Below are positions 1-10,640 of a stretch of DNA of 40,675 bases, piece after piece. The position numbers were made by a program, and so were the translations under genes. The stretch's first letter is position 1, and every line of letters starts with the position of its first letter. The stretch spans positions 1 to 40,675 of the forward strand of contig JFHB01000254.1 of assembly GCA_000729835.1 (NCBI GenBank), given 5' to 3'. This stretch comes from Atkinsonella hypoxylon. Lineage: Eukaryota > Ascomycota > Sordariomycetes > Hypocreales > Clavicipitaceae. The notes below the pieces were generated by a model. It was given only the letters and a program-made list of their open reading frames with translations. It was not told the DNA's origin and did no database searches.

Positions 1-1660
1 AAAAATAGCTATTTTTTTATAGTAATCTAGATACTACTTATACTATATTAATGCATTTTCTTTAAAGAGAGTCTAAAGCTTAATATAAATAGCTTCTTAG
101 GCGTTAATTATACTATAGCTACAGTAGTCTTTAACAGCTTAGATCTATAGCTTTATATTATAGAAAATAGTGTACTTTCCTTTATATAAAATTAGCTTAT
201 AGATATTTCTATTGTTAAAGGGTTTAAAGTAACTAATATTAGTAATTTTCTATATAGAATCTATTTATTCCTTAGGGGTTTAAAACTATATATTACTTTA
301 GTTATTCTATTTCTAATATAGATCTAGCCTTTTATTTACTAGATTTAGCTAGAGATTATTATTTTTAATATAGTATAGTGCTTATTAATTTATATATTAA
401 TATTTAAAGTTACTAAATGCTTAATTCTAGTCTTTTTTAGTATCTTAGCTCTTCTTAGCTTTACTATTATAGTATTACTTTAATAGATTCTTTAGAAATT
501 ATAGTAGCTTTTATTCTTTTAGAAAAGTACTAAAGTATTTAAAGTATCTCTATATTATATAGTTTCCTTTACCTAAAGGTTACTTTTAACTTTACTTTTA
601 GTTCTAGTTATCTTTTAGAGGTAAATAAGAATTAAAAGCTCTTTACCTATAATTCTTAAGCTAGAAGCTTTATTAAGTATAGTATTATTTATTATATTTA
701 TTCTAAGGCTTAAGTATAGTCTTTATTTTCTAGGCTAAGTATTATTGCTCTACCTAAAGAGTAGTAATTTTATTGTTTAATTCTCTTTATAATTTACTAA
801 TTTTATTAATTAATTCTTCTTTAATTCTACTAATTTACCTACTAATTTCTATAGAAAAACCTATAAACTATTTTAGTAAAAGGTTCTTTTTTTTAAGTAG
901 TTCTACTGCTTTCTTTACTTTATACTTTAGCTTAAAGGTATAAAACCTTTAATAAGTTTATAAAAGTAGTAAGATTTTAGCTAGTTCTTTAATTAGTAAG
1001 TTCTTCTTAGTAGTTTAAGGTATATTTAATAGATCTAGGTCCTTAGTAAGTAGTGTAAATCTAGATCTCTATACTTACTTTTCTTTAATATTCTAGGTAA
1101 AACTAGCACTAGCTTTATAGATAGTATCTTTTAAGCTATTAAATCTAGATAATCTAGCTTTAGCTTTTCCTTTTAGTATTACTATTAGTAAATCTATAAA
1201 GAGTTTAGTAGATTTAGCTTTATTAATAATTCTATTAACCTACCTTTATACTTACTATACTATAGAAGTGTTAACAGTATTCTAGTAAGAAGGTAGTTTT
1301 ATTAGCTTAAGTTAGTTATATAATTTAAGCTATTTATTAATAAATTTATAGTAAGTAAGATAAAGTAGTAAGCTTCTTTTCTTCTAAGGCATAAGATCCC
1401 TTTTTTAAATCTAAAAATCTAGATTTTAGTAGTAAAATTTATAGAATTAGTGTATAGTTTTAAGTTCTTTATTAGTAAAAGGAATATAATTTCTTTTACT
1501 AAGCTTTTTCTAAAGTTGCTCTATCTTAAATATTACAATTTTAGCTTTTTAAGCTTAAGGAGAGTTAGTAATAATTAGAAGCAATTACTACTACTTATTA
1601 TAGAGGGATTTAATATAGGTTTATTAAAAGTAACAATAGGTTATTAGATTTAATAAGTTA
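1..1660 (-). pseudogene. Degenerate minus-strand coding region, unknown protein, runs off left edge
   Basis: One minus-strand reading frame can be followed from about 1650 to position 1, some 550 codons, broken only by TAA/TAG codons of the kind RIP makes from Gln and Trp. Between stops it gives protein-like text such as YKVKKAVELLKKKNLLLK (about 860-920), KLQRELNNKITTL (about 740-790) and RNIYKLILYKGKYTIFYN (about 170-225). The middle is Lys/Glu/Leu-rich and could form a coiled coil. No family was recognised. The C-terminal part, with aromatic and Trp-derived positions, is loosely like the capsid part of an LTR-retrotransposon Gag, but that is weak. No clear start codon is visible. The other frames are broken more randomly. 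Confidence 0.5.
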
Positions 1661-1839
1661 TACAATAAATTATAAGAGAAGTTGTAAGAGCTTCTGTAAG
1701 GAGCATCTAGAAATAGTGTTCTAGTAAACAATTGTTAATTGTTTAATCTAACTACTTAAGTGTTGCTTTTAACTACTTATATATAATTGCGGTCACGTGG
1801 ACTAGTGACCTGCGGGTCTGTAGGATTATCCCGTAACAG
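1661..1839 (-). other. Possible element terminus left of copy 1
   Basis: This stretch joins the minus-strand degenerate frame to Copia-A copy 1. Its last bases read CCGTAACA (1831-1838), so on the minus strand it opens TGTTACGGG, the same style of end as the chromovirus LTR and the TRIM in this window. Just inside lies a hairpin, GGTCAC (1791-1796) with GTGACC (1805-1810), containing CACGTG. It is richer in G+C than its surroundings. It could be the 5' end of a minus-strand LTR element whose gag is the frame at 1-1660, inserted into copy 1. No second LTR copy or target duplication is in the window to prove this. Confidence 0.35.
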
Positions 1840-2378
1840 TTGTTGTTGTTATATTGTGCACCCTGTGCACCTCTGTTAGTAGCTATACTACAATTTGTAG
1901 TACACGCCTAACAGCTCTTGTTGCTGTTAGATATTCCTGTGTTTTCAGTTGCAGAATTAATTTGTGTAGTAATCCCACTAGTTAGGATTTTGAAGTAGGA
2001 ATTAGCTAGATATCCCTAAATTAGCTGTACTTAGGTCTCCACTAATTTATTAGAACCTAATTGGAGAAGAATCTCCTGAATTTTTTAGCTGAAAATAGCT
2101 AGAACCTGTGTTTTATGCCCCTCGTAACTGCTTGTTAATCTAGTCTGCTATATAAATTGTATGCGCATATAGATCGCAATATAATGCAGCCTTAGAGCCT
2201 GTTATACCTATTACAAAAGAAATTGGAGAAAAATCTCAGTATAATTTCTAAAAATATAGAGCACTTCTAGTCTATATTTAGTAAGAATTATTACTGTTAT
2301 TTACTACTATTTCCACTGTAATTTGGCTATATTTAGCTATAAAAGAGCATTAAATTAGCTACTTTTTAAACCCTTAAA
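1840..2378 (+). other. Partial 5' leader of Copia-A copy 1
   Basis: Untranslated leader between the truncated left end and the former gag start. It matches the copy 2 leader (about 15885-16440), with C-to-T and G-to-A differences only in most lines. No open frame of note is present. Confidence 0.8.
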
Positions 2379-2437
2379 ATAGCACTAAAAGGAATAGGCA
2401 AAGGAAAGAGCATAAGCCCTAAAAGGGGTAGTAGTTT

Positions 2438-2939
2438 TATCAAAAGGGAAATAGAAGAGATAACAGAAGAGAGAGAAGATGAAGAAGCTTCTAGTGTGTA
2501 GAAGAGTGTGAATTGCTTGCTTGCTTTCTCTAACTTAGGAGGGAGGAAGCGGCCTATATATAGCTAATTCTAAGAGAGAAAGAAAGAGAAGAGAAGAAGG
2601 AAAAACAAGAAGGGGGATAGCTAGATACCCGAAAATCCTGCAGCTTGTAGAGTGAGAGAATTCCGAGAGATGCTGAGTGATCCGTTGCACTGCCTCTATA
2701 AGAGGGGCTGATATTGGTGTGTGTAGAGCCCTATAACAAAGGAAAGATAACAGACTAGATAACCCCTGTTGTATTCTATCCTGGTCCACTACACCTACTT
2801 GTTTCCTACACTTAGTTGTTGTAACTAAGTTCCTTTGTTGTGCTACTGTTGGAGTAGTTATGCTGGTAACAGCTGTTGGAGCTGATGTTGCATGAAGTTG
2901 GCGATGTTAGTATCGCTGGTGTTGAAGCTACTTTTGACA
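2438..2939. mobile_element. 502-bp solo-LTR-like insert in gag of copy 1
   Basis: This block is absent from the same place in copies 2 and 3. It is flanked by a 5-bp target duplication AGTTT (2433-2437 and 2940-2944). It begins TATCAAAAG and ends CTTTTGACA, a 9-bp inverted end pair with one G/A difference that fits RIP. TG/CA-type ends plus a 5-bp duplication suggest a solo LTR, although no internal copy of this family is in the window. It contains a long purine-rich run (2569-2610), a TATATATA box (2555-2562) and a perfect 7-bp stem CTTAGTT/AACTAAG near 2812-2830. It keeps many CpG and CpA sites, so it is less RIP-mutated than its host. The open frames inside it are not genes. Confidence 0.72.
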
Positions 2940-5900
2940 AGTTTTAGTACACTAGCTACAGCTGCTACTAGCTTTCCTAGTTTAGTAAGGTCCCCCCCTC
3001 AGCTAGTAGATTCCTCTTCTAATAAAGAAGATTATACAGCTAAGAAGGCTCTAAAGGAAGCTAGATTAGCTTCTAAAAGAGTAGTGTAAGTCTATAATGT
3101 ATAAGCTAATCTAAAAGCTTAAATAGATAAGCAATAAGAGACTCTAAATAGATTTATTAGGCATAGTGAAGCAAAATAAAGCTAAAATAAAGGTAATATA
3201 GCTGATTTACTAAGTAAATTAGATACTATAATTATATCTATAGGTAATCTCTTAATAGAGTCTCTTAAGGCAGATCCTGTTACTTCTAAGACTTCTAAAG
3301 TCTCTTTTAAAGTCCCTAAACCTTCTAGTTCCTCTAATAGTGCTACTTTTCTGCCTACTTTTAATAAAGGCACTATAAAAGAGTTAAATAAGAAGGTCTA
3401 CTTAATTCTAGAGGCAGCTAAGCTAAAAGGCCCTAAAAATTTTAAACAGTAGAAGTAAGCTTTAACTATTTAATTTAAAGCACTAGGATTCCCTTAATTT
3501 ATTAATAATTCTAGTATAGCTAGTACATTAGTAGATTTAGAGCAAGCTATTATTCTTATAATTATAAGAGATAGTTGCTAATCTAGACCTTAAGCTGCTA
3601 TAAGCTGGCATAAGTCCCCTATAGATACCTATAAAGTTCTAGTTAGGCAGTATTTATAGAGTGCTAAAATACAACGTAGTACACTATATGCTAGTTATTA
3701 CAACTTATCGTTTTCGAACTATAAGGGATCTTTAGAGGTCTTTAATGCTAAATTTAATAATTTACTAGCTAGATTATAGCTCTATAGTGTAGCTATTAAT
3801 CCTATTAACTAGGTAAATTATTATATTAATGCTTTAAAGAAGACCTTCTCTAGCTAGGCTAAAAGGCAGCAATATTCTATTAGAGCTGCTAGAGCATAAG
3901 GTCTATCTATAAAAATGCTGAATTTACAGTTCCTTATAGCTAACTTATTAGAAGAATAAAGAGATAAAAGCTCCTCTATATCTAAGGCTCTTAGTTATAA
4001 AGCTTCTAATTCTAATGGTTCTAATAATAATAAAGCTAACTAAGGAAAGAATTCTCCTAATCAGAAGAAGAATTCCAATTTTAATTCTAACGATTCTAAT
4101 GCCTCTAAAGATATAGATAAAGCCTCTAAGAATAAGAAGAAGTAGAAGGGCTAAAGAAGAAGTAACAAAAATTCTAGGAATAAGGATAAAGAAGCTGCTT
4201 TTGCTATAGGTTGTTATAACCTATCCACTAGCAACTAGAATACTATAAAATCTAATAATTCTAGCAGTTCTAGTAGTGATAATTCTTACGATTTAGATAC
4301 AGAATCTACTACTAGTAATACTAGTACTACTAGTAATAATACCCCTTCTTTTAACTATTCTAATAGAATAATTAAAAACTCCTTACTATACAATATAGGT
4401 TCTACCTATTATATAGTTAACAATAAGGCATTTTTTAGGACTTTTAAGCCTATAAAAAAGGGTAAAACCGCGCCTATTACTACTAGAGGAGGTCCTATTT
4501 ATCCTAAAGGACAGGGAACTGCTGTATTCTAAGTACTAATTAGTATAAATCCAGCTAAATACAGGCCTTTAGCTCTAAAGGATGCTCTATATTGCCTAGG
4601 TTTAGATACTAACCTAATTAGTAGTCTAAAGCACTATTTAATAGGGGGCACTCTCCTTAGAAATCAGCTATTTCTAGCTGATAGAAGCTGCTGTAGGCTT
4701 CTAAATCCTAAAAAGTATAGTTTCTTTCTACAGCTTAAGGGGCAAGAGACCCCTAGAGTGTGTAAAAACTACGCTAATCTCTTTTATATAGGATTTAGTA
4801 GTTATAATAGCAATTATAATACTAGTTATCCTATAGAGGTTTAAATCCCTTAACAGCCTAGTTTTAATCTAGAGGAATATAGCTAAATTAAGGAATTATC
4901 TAACTTTAAAGAAGAAGATAATACTAATAACGATGCTATAGAGCTATTAGCCCTAGTTCCTAAATAGGCTCCTAGTTAGATTCCTTCTAATAACAGGGAT
5001 TTAGAAGGTCTAAATCCTAAGTTGCTGGATATTAGAGGAAATAGCTGTCTAGATCCCTTAAACAAGGCCTATGGTTCTTAAGAGATCTAGCAAGATAGGG
5101 AGCAACAGGAAGCTAGCTCTAATAATAATTCTAGTAGTAATCCTACTGCTTCTTCTTCCTATAAGAAGCTCCTAGAATTAGCTGCTACTTAGCATATTAG
5201 ATTAGGGCATATAGGACTCCCTTTACTAAAGAAGACTGCTTCTATTACTAAAGGTATTCCTAATTTTACAAAAATCAAGGAAAAGGATTTTAAATGCCTA
5301 GCTTGCAACTAAGCTAAAGCTATTAAAAGACCTAGCAAGCATACTATTCCTAACCCCCCTAGATGTTTAGATATTATAGAGGGAGATACCGTTAAAATAG
5401 AGCCTATACTGCACAATAAAAGGCCTCTAGTTCTTTTTCTAATTAATAGAAAATTACGGTATAAGTGGTCTTTTAATCTAGCTAATAAAGAGAGTTCTAC
5501 TCTTTATAGCTATATTAAAGGCTTCTTTAAGGAATTAAAAAACCAGTATAACTGCTACCCTAAACACCTTTATTTTAATAGTAGTACAGAAATTAATATT
5601 AAGTTGTAAGCTTAGCTATCTTCTAAGGGTATTTACTTTAGCACCTCTTGCCTCTATATTTACGAACAGAATAGGCTAATAGAGAGAGCTATAAGGGTAC
5701 TTCTAGACCGGTTATATGCTACTCTACAGTGGTCACAATTACCTCTATATCTATAGTCTTACATCCTTTCTGCTATAGTAGATTTAGTTAATACTACTGC
5801 GAATAGTACTAAACTACGAAGTCCTAAACAGCTATATCTAGCTAATTTAAAGCCTTCTAAGACCTATAAGCCTAATTTTACTAAAATAAGGGCTATAGGC

Positions 5901-8007
5901 TCCTATTGTGAAGTTCTAATTCCTTTAGAACAACAATCTAGGTTGCAGAAGCTAGCTAAAAGAACTATTCCTAGTAGACTTTTAGCTACGCTAGGTTCTA
6001 ATATATATCTAATATATATCCCCTCTAAACGAGCTATTATAAAGACTAGCTTCATTAAAATTATAGAAGGAATAGGTCCTATTTTATAGAGTATCCCTAA
6101 GGTTCCTATTAGTTCTATAGGGGATAATCCTTTAGAGGGAGAAATCAATAACCAGCAATTAGTGGATAATTATACTCCTAAGTATCCTTATCTTAGTCAT
6201 CTAGATGTACTAAATTATCCACTAGAACCTGTAGATTAAGCTCTTCTACTAAGCAACCCTATAGAAGCTATAGAGGCCCCTAAAGCCCCTATACCTATAG
6301 AAACACCTATAGAAGCTACTATAGAAGCTGAAGCTAATGCTAATACTATAGATTTAGATAGAGATATATTTTCCTTAATTAAGGATCTATGCTTTAAGGC
6401 AAGGACTAAAGCAGCTATTACTTCTAATAGTAAGGATAAACTTCCTAATACGTAGAAGCAAGCCCTAAAAAGCTCTGCTAAGCAGCATTAAATAGAAGCT
6501 ACCTATAGCGAATTTAAGCAACTATTAGCTGCTAAAACCTTTAAATTTATAAGGAAAGACTAAGTACCTAAGGGCCAAAGAGTTCTAAAGAATAGGCTTA
6601 TTTATAGGCTTAAAAAGGATAAAGAAAATAATCCTATTAAATATAAGGCCCACCTTATTGCTAAGGGATTTATGCAAATAGAAGGTTAAGATTACCTAGA
6701 GACCTTTACTGTAACTAGTATTCCTTCTAGCTGGCGTATATTATTAGCTCTTGTAGCTTTTAATAACTAGGAAGTCGAGTAAATTGATTTTATAGGAGCG
6801 TTTTTAAATAGTAAGCTAAAAGAAGCTATTTATATAGAAATCCTAGATAGATTCGTTGAATTTGCAGAAGCAACGCTATTAGTAGCTAAGCTACTAAAAA
6901 GCTGTAATTACAAGCCCTCTAAAGAGCAAGTAATTAAGCTAGAAAAATCACTCTATAGTCTAAAGTAAAGTCCTAGAGAATAGCAGCAAATTCTAACAGA
7001 ATTACTTTAAAAGCATAGATTTAAACCTCTTATATTAGACCCAGCAGTCTTTTATAACCTAGTTACATCTATATATATTGCTACTTATGTAGATAACTGT
7101 CTTCTAATTAGTCTAAATCTAAGCTATATTAACAAGCTAAAGAAGCTATTATATAAAGCTTATCCAATAGAAGATAGAGGACCAGCAGAATTCTTTCTAG
7201 GTGTATAAATTACCTGTAATAGGTCTAAAAGGTCTATTAAAATTCACTAATCTTAATATATCCTTAAAGCCCTAGAAAGATTCAAAATGCTAGATACTAA
7301 GCTAGCTTCTATCCCTATACAGCTAGGAATTCTAAAGCAACTAGTTATAAAACTCCTCTTAAAATCCGATTATAAGCTTTATTAGAGCATAATAGGCACT
7401 ATAATGTACCTAATGTTGCTAACTAGGGCTAATATTGCTTTTTCTGTTTAGTAGCTATTAACCTTCCTAGCTAAGCCCTATATAGAGCACCTAAACGCCT
7501 CTAAGTACCTCCTAAGGTACTTAAGTGGTACTAGAAGCTTTACTATTATTTATAAGCGTTCTATACCACTAGGGTTTTCTTCTAAAGCTTCTAGCTCTAA
7601 AGAAGTACTTAAGACCCTCCTTAGTTATTGCAATAGCGATTTTACTAGAGATAAAACCTCTTCTAAATCAACCTATGCTTATCTATATAAGCTAGCTAGT
7701 AGACCTATTAGCTGGAAATCAAAGAAAGCTAGTACTATTGCTCTTTCTACATTAGAAGCAGAATCCAATGCATTATCTAAAGCTATAAGGGAATTAGAGT
7801 AGCTCTACAGCCTTTTTAAGGAGATAAAGCTGCCTTTAACCCCTCCTATTCCTATTAGGTGTAATAATTAAGGCGCTATAGTTACTGCTTACAACTTAAC
7901 GTTGTATAGTAGAACTAAGCACACCCTTTTGAAGTTTAACTACATTAGGGAAAAGATTCGTAAAGGTATAGCTAAGGTTAGTTATATTAATACAAATTAG
8001 ATGCTAG

Positions 8008-8492
8008 TTTGTCGCCTCAAAACCAAACCCCCAAATGACCATGCAGCCTACACCAAAGCGGGTGACAATATAGCGTACGTTAAGATCGAAGAGGATCGGC
8101 AGAGAGCGAGATATTTGTTAGTGCGTACTATTAAGCAATAGCAGGCAAGAAGATTAAATAGTTAGAAAAGGCAGAAATAAAATATTAATTGCGGCTTAGA
8201 AGATATATACGCGCAAAAGGGGCTAAATATACTAAAGAGTTAGGGAAAGTATTACTAGCAGTAAAGTAATATCTCTTAAGCGTTAAGTGTTGTAAATTAA
8301 AGCGGGCCAAAAGATATTAATTAATTAAAAGAGCAAAAGCCTAAAAAAGAATTAGTAGAAGCTGCTTGCGCGCTTGCTTGCTTAAACTATCTAGACGTCT
8401 AGGCGATGCGCACTCTTATAGAGAAATCCTGTATGTAGCATCCCTTGCAAAGCTAATATAAGAGCGCAAGGGGGTAACCCCGCCGCGACACA
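8008..8492. mobile_element. 485-bp MITE-like insert in RNase H of copy 1
   Basis: Copies 2 and 3 read straight through this point (GATGCTAG then the RNase H end), while copy 1 has 489 extra bases. The flanks are CTAG (8004-8007) and CTAG (8493-8496), so the duplication is CTAG or, within it, TA. The ends are TTTGTCGC and, inverted, TGTGTCGC, an 8-bp imperfect inverted repeat. No coding frame is seen. CpG-bearing words such as GCGCGC survive, and there is a 12-bp palindrome CTAGACGTCTAG at 8391-8402. A short non-autonomous DNA transposon is the best reading, and a TA duplication would suit Tc1/mariner. The superfamily is not settled because the inverted repeats are short. Confidence 0.6.
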
Positions 8493-8575
8493 CTAGTAGA
8501 TAGCCTAACTAAGCCTCTTGCTATTTAAAAGCATCAACAATTTATTAAGTTACTAGAGCTTTCTAGTTAGCTTAT

Positions 8576-8822
8576 AAAAGCAACAAAAACACTTAAAAAA
8601 TCGAAAAGCAACGAAAAACAGTTAAAAATCGAAAAACAACAAAAACAATCAACAATAACTAGTTATATTTAACTATAACTACCCTAGAATTGCTGGAATT
8701 AGTTATGTTATTAGTTATATTATTTAGTCCTATTATTAGTACTGTATTTCGTTGGTTGATTCTAACTTAGATATCCTTTAAAGGAGCTAAGTTGCTTATA
8801 GAACTAGTTACTTCTTACATTT
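8576..8822 (+). other. 3' untranslated tail of Copia-A copy 1
   Basis: A-rich segment between the RNase H end and the polypurine tract, with repeated AAAAATCGAAAA-like words (8590-8650). It is conserved in copies 2 and 3. No gene is seen in it. Confidence 0.65.
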
Positions 8823-8832
8823 CTAGAGGGAG
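8823..8832 (+). other. Polypurine tract, copy 1
   Basis: CTAGAGGGAG lies directly before the TG of the 3' LTR, the expected site of plus-strand DNA priming. The same decamer precedes the 3' LTR in copies 2, 3 and (inverted) 4. Confidence 0.85.
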
Positions 8833-9527
8833 TGTTAAAAATAAGCTACCCTATATAGCCTATTTTTATGCCTACTAGTTGCTCTATTACGTGACCCTTA
8901 TTAGGTCTTGTTACGTTAATTTTTAGTAGAGATATCGTTGTTACTAGATGCAAACATCTAGATTTAACTAAGGCAAAGTTGCCTAACCTATAGTTAACTT
9001 TAACTGCGATTTTCTCTACAACTAGCAATAGTAGAAATTCAAGAAGTATACCATTTAAAAGCTAAGAATTAGGGCTATCTAATAGTATAATTGTTGGATA
9101 GAGTTGCTTATAAGGGTTGCTTGTTATTAGTAGAATTTGTTAAATTGTGTATATAGGCATCTCGTTTGTATAGCTATAAGTCGATTTTTTTGTTTTTATA
9201 TAGTAAATCTTTTTGCGGAAATTATAAAGTAGCCTATAAGCCCCTTCTAGCGACTACAGCCCGCTAATATAGTTGGTAGGTCTATAAGGGACTAGAAAGA
9301 TTCAAGATCCTACCCTTACTAACTTGTTCGTTACAGCGCTCTCAATATAAAGATACCACTATTACAGTTATCTATTGCCTCTACATGATCTATACTATAC
9401 ACTACAGCTTAATTTAGGCTGCTGCTGCTTCCACTACGTGATAATTGCTAGGAGCAATTACAGGTGCTAAATATAAGAGACCACTACCCTCTTCTATCTA
9501 GTCCTGTAATCCCTATTATTTTCAATA
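8833..9527 (+). repeat. Copia-A 3' LTR, copy 1 (short form, 695 bp)
   Basis: Begins TGTTAAAAATAAG and ends TATTTTCAATA. The inverse of the end, TATTGAAAATAA, pairs with the start apart from RIP-type changes. It contains the hairpins common to all Copia-A LTRs (AGATG/CATCT and AATTGCT/AGCAATT) and the TATATAG box. Confidence 0.92.
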
Positions 9528-10640
9528 CCTAAAGAACCTAGATTAAAAGAAGATTAACCTAAAGCTATAGGTAAAGACTTAGAATGCATAAAGAAACTCC
9601 TTTAAGCGTTAAAAGAAAGCAACATTAGAATTGCTTAACTAGAAGAAGAACAACAGTTTTAAAGAGAATGTAGTTATAGTGTAACCCTAGCTAATAGCAT
9701 TTTTAGTTTAACGTTTAAGCTAGTAGGGAAAGCTGCTATTAAAGCTTTTTAACTATTTAATCCTAATAGTAATATAGATGCCCCTAACCCTTATTACAAT
9801 AGGAAAGTAAAGAAGGTAGGAACTAATCCCTTAATCTTTAATAGTAAGTTAAGCAAAGGCTTTAATGCCTAAGTTAATAGAGTAGCTAATAAAATCGCAG
9901 AAGACATTAAAGTCTTTAAGACTAAATGCAGTTATATAACTGTTATCTATTTAGCTGTATTTAGTGCTACTGCTAATCTTTTAGAGTCTTAATACAGCAG
10001 AACCTTAATAAATCCCTTTAGAAACTCTACTAAGATAATTGCTACTCTTGCTGCTGTATATTAGGACTTTAATAAAGCTATATACGCTTATAAAGCCCTT
10101 TAGGATATAGTCTATAACCGCTTTAATAAAAACATTAACGTATATATTAGTTAGATTAATAAGCTTATAGATAAGGCTAATATTCTAGTAAGTAAAAGAA
10201 AGAGTGTACTTTATAAATATATCTCTACTTACCTAAACTCTACCTTATTAATAGAGTTTAAAGACCTTAACGTTAGCTATAAGATGTTTTTAAGTTATAT
10301 AGCTAATGCAGCATTAGCCTATAAGTAAATTACTAAGGAACGCTAACAGAAGAGGAAAGAACTTAATGTTAAAAAGGCCTATAAAGCTATTAAAAAAGAA
10401 CCTTATTGTTCTACTAAAACTACTAAAAGTAGCTATAAATTACTAGAAATTAAGAATTCTTTCTGCAAAAGAGAGTAAGTATTAGCTAAAGGCTAATACT
10501 TTAATTGTAAAAAAAAAGAATATTTTACCTATAACTACTCTAATAGAAAGAAGATTGCTACTACTAAAAAAGCAATAGAAAAAGAAAAGAATTCTTAGTC
10601 TTTTAGTTTATCTTTTAACTTAGAAAACTAAAAGCACTAC
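9528..10640 (+). pseudogene. Chromovirus Gag relic with mutated zinc knuckle
   Basis: One frame, broken by RIP-type stops, can be read from 9537 to about 10640. It includes a capsid-like region (VNRVANKIAEDIKVFKTKC near 9869) followed by Lys-rich text. Near 10496 comes a stretch reading YFNCKKKEYFTYNY. This fits a CX2CX4HX4C nucleic-acid-binding knuckle in which the first Cys, the His and the last Cys have become Tyr through G-to-A or C-to-T changes. The normal role would be assembling the virus-like particle and binding the RNA. The N-terminus is missing because copy 1 sits there. Confidence 0.78.

Larger units (their letters stand above)
2379..8575 (+). pseudogene. Copia-A copy 1 gag-pol relic
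   Basis: This is a dead polyprotein gene of Ty1/copia order. The initiation codon seen in copy 2 is ATA here (2379-2381), a G-to-A change. Gag is split by a 502-bp insert at 2438-2939. Visible landmarks are the Asn/Ser-rich gag tail (about 4000-4340), the mutated protease motif near 4390 (Asn-Ile-Gly-Ser in place of Asp-Thr-Gly-Ser), the GAG-pre-integrase stretch RLGHIGLPLLKK (about 5203), the reverse transcriptase segment with YVDN (about 7087) and the RNase H region (about 7620-7930). The 3' part is cut by the MITE-like insert at 8008-8492. Dozens of in-frame TAA/TAG are present. The exact 3' end is uncertain, because the A-rich tail after 8575 could once have been coding. Confidence 0.85.
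1840..9527 (+). mobile_element. Copia-A copy 1: Ty1/copia LTR retrotransposon, 5' truncated
   Basis: The sequence aligns with copies 2 and 3 from the TTGTTGTTGTT run at 1840 (copy 2 equivalent near 15885) to the end of the 3' LTR. The 5' LTR, the primer binding site and about 400 bp of leader are missing. Homology stops abruptly at 1840, where unrelated sequence ending CCGTAACA begins. The element keeps the order leader, gag, protease, integrase, reverse transcriptase, RNase H, polypurine tract and 3' LTR. It carries two foreign inserts (2438-2939 and 8008-8492). Its right end abuts the gag region of a chromovirus, so it probably inserted there. It is heavily RIP-mutated and dead. Confidence 0.88.

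Noticed and set aside
2535..2789. 84-codon open frame on the minus strand
   Set aside because: It lies wholly inside the 502-bp solo-LTR-like insert; no homology was recognised and its composition follows the purine tract.
2892..3089. 65-codon plus-strand frame with an ATG
   Set aside because: Chimera: the first half is the end of the solo-LTR-like insert, the second half the surviving gag segment shared with 16525-16650. It is not an independent gene.
3182..3373. Minus-strand open frame, with relatives at 16680-16931 and 27321-27575
   Set aside because: Antisense shadow of gag. RIP turns plus-strand Gln and Trp codons into stops but leaves the antisense frame open, so its repetition just reflects the three copies.
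5903..6148. Minus-strand open frame, with a relative at 19476-19667
   Set aside because: Antisense of the integrase region in two copies; no independent coding signal.
8846..9028. 60-codon minus-strand frame
   Set aside because: Inside a Copia-A LTR; non-coding.
9240..9300. Ribosomal-like or structured RNA suggested by the conserved GC-richer words (CCCCTTCTAGCGACTACAGC)
   Set aside because: The stretch occurs at the same place in every Copia-A LTR and matches no RNA gene that I recognise.
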